From Lysobacterales bacterium (lineage in GTDB: Bacteria; Pseudomonadota; Gammaproteobacteria; Xanthomonadales; Marinicellaceae), in assembly GCA_027083915.1 (NCBI GenBank), contig JALWML010000135.1, forward strand, positions 1 through 6,894: a stretch of 6,894 nt of DNA, read 5' to 3'. Made by a program: the position numbers and the translations under genes. Shown in pieces: positions 6,820 to 6,894 of this stretch (the stretch's first letter is position 1; the number at the start of each line of letters is the position of its first letter). Under the pieces are notes generated by a model. That model saw only the letters and a list, made by a program, of their open reading frames with translations, did no database searches and was not told the DNA's origin.

Positions 6820-6883
6820 GGTGGGCGAGCCCACCTTACGTTTTTTATCTGTGAAATTCTGCGTTAATCTGCGGACAAAAAAC
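6820..6883 (-). repeat. Intergenic repeat R, copy 3
   Basis: Identical to copy 2 and in the same orientation, 1448 bases further on. The palindrome GGTGGGC-GA-GCCCACC is at 6820-6835 on the + strand, followed by the three 10-bp-spaced CGCAGAT-like motifs. Confidence 0.88.
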
Positions 6884-6894
6884 GCAGCGTATCA

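Larger units (their letters stand above)
6709..6894 (-). repeat. 186-bp duplicated upstream block, copy 2
   Basis: Copy of 5261-5446 with a single difference (6781). It ends only because the window ends, at the same bases (GTATCA) that precede repeat H and paralogue B in the first copy. A further unit may therefore follow. Confidence 0.95.

Noticed and set aside
4187..6894. Insertion sequence carrying the paralogues
   Set aside because: No transposase or recombinase frame and no target-site duplication is visible. The repeats alone do not make an insertion sequence.

Overview
The window holds a complete fumarate reductase operon of the Wolinella succinogenes type (frdCAB) on the + strand. 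It is followed by two AT-rich tandem paralogues of an unrecognised membrane-anchored protein on the - strand, with palindromic intergenic repeats between them. The organism is a bacterium, most likely a proteobacterium or campylobacterote with anaerobic or sulfur-linked respiration. FrdA and FrdB follow the recalled Wolinella sequences closely. The CGCAGAT/GGTGGGC intergenic repeats look more like those scattered through some gammaproteobacterial genomes (for example Thiotrichales-like sulfur oxidisers). The lineage cannot be fixed from this window.

Region 1 (1-4186): the tail of an upstream gene overlaps the start of frdC by ATGA. frdC then overlaps frdA by ATGA, and frdA overlaps frdB by TAATG. 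All three starts have good Shine-Dalgarno sequences, so this is one tightly coupled transcription unit. FrdA (flavin, fumarate/succinate site) and FrdB (three iron-sulfur clusters) keep every expected cofactor and active-site residue. FrdC is unusual. A four-helix cytochrome b561-type domain is fused in front of a complete five-helix diheme FrdC, giving a predicted nine-helix membrane subunit with up to four b hemes. Electrons could thus enter or leave the fumarate reductase through an extra cytochrome b module as well as through the quinone site.

Region 2 (4187-4344): no gene. It contains a repeat made of three CGCAGAT motifs at exact 10-bp spacing plus a perfect GGTGGGC/GCCCACC palindrome, and then a second hairpin repeat.

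Region 3 (4345-6894): two - strand genes of 315 and 402 codons, each with one N-terminal membrane helix and a likely periplasmic beta-rich body. A 186-bp block covering their upstream region and first codons is identical except for one base, while the protein bodies have diverged strongly. The longer protein also contains a second copy of a two-cysteine module. The window ends inside the second copy of this block, so a third unit may follow. The function of these proteins is unknown.
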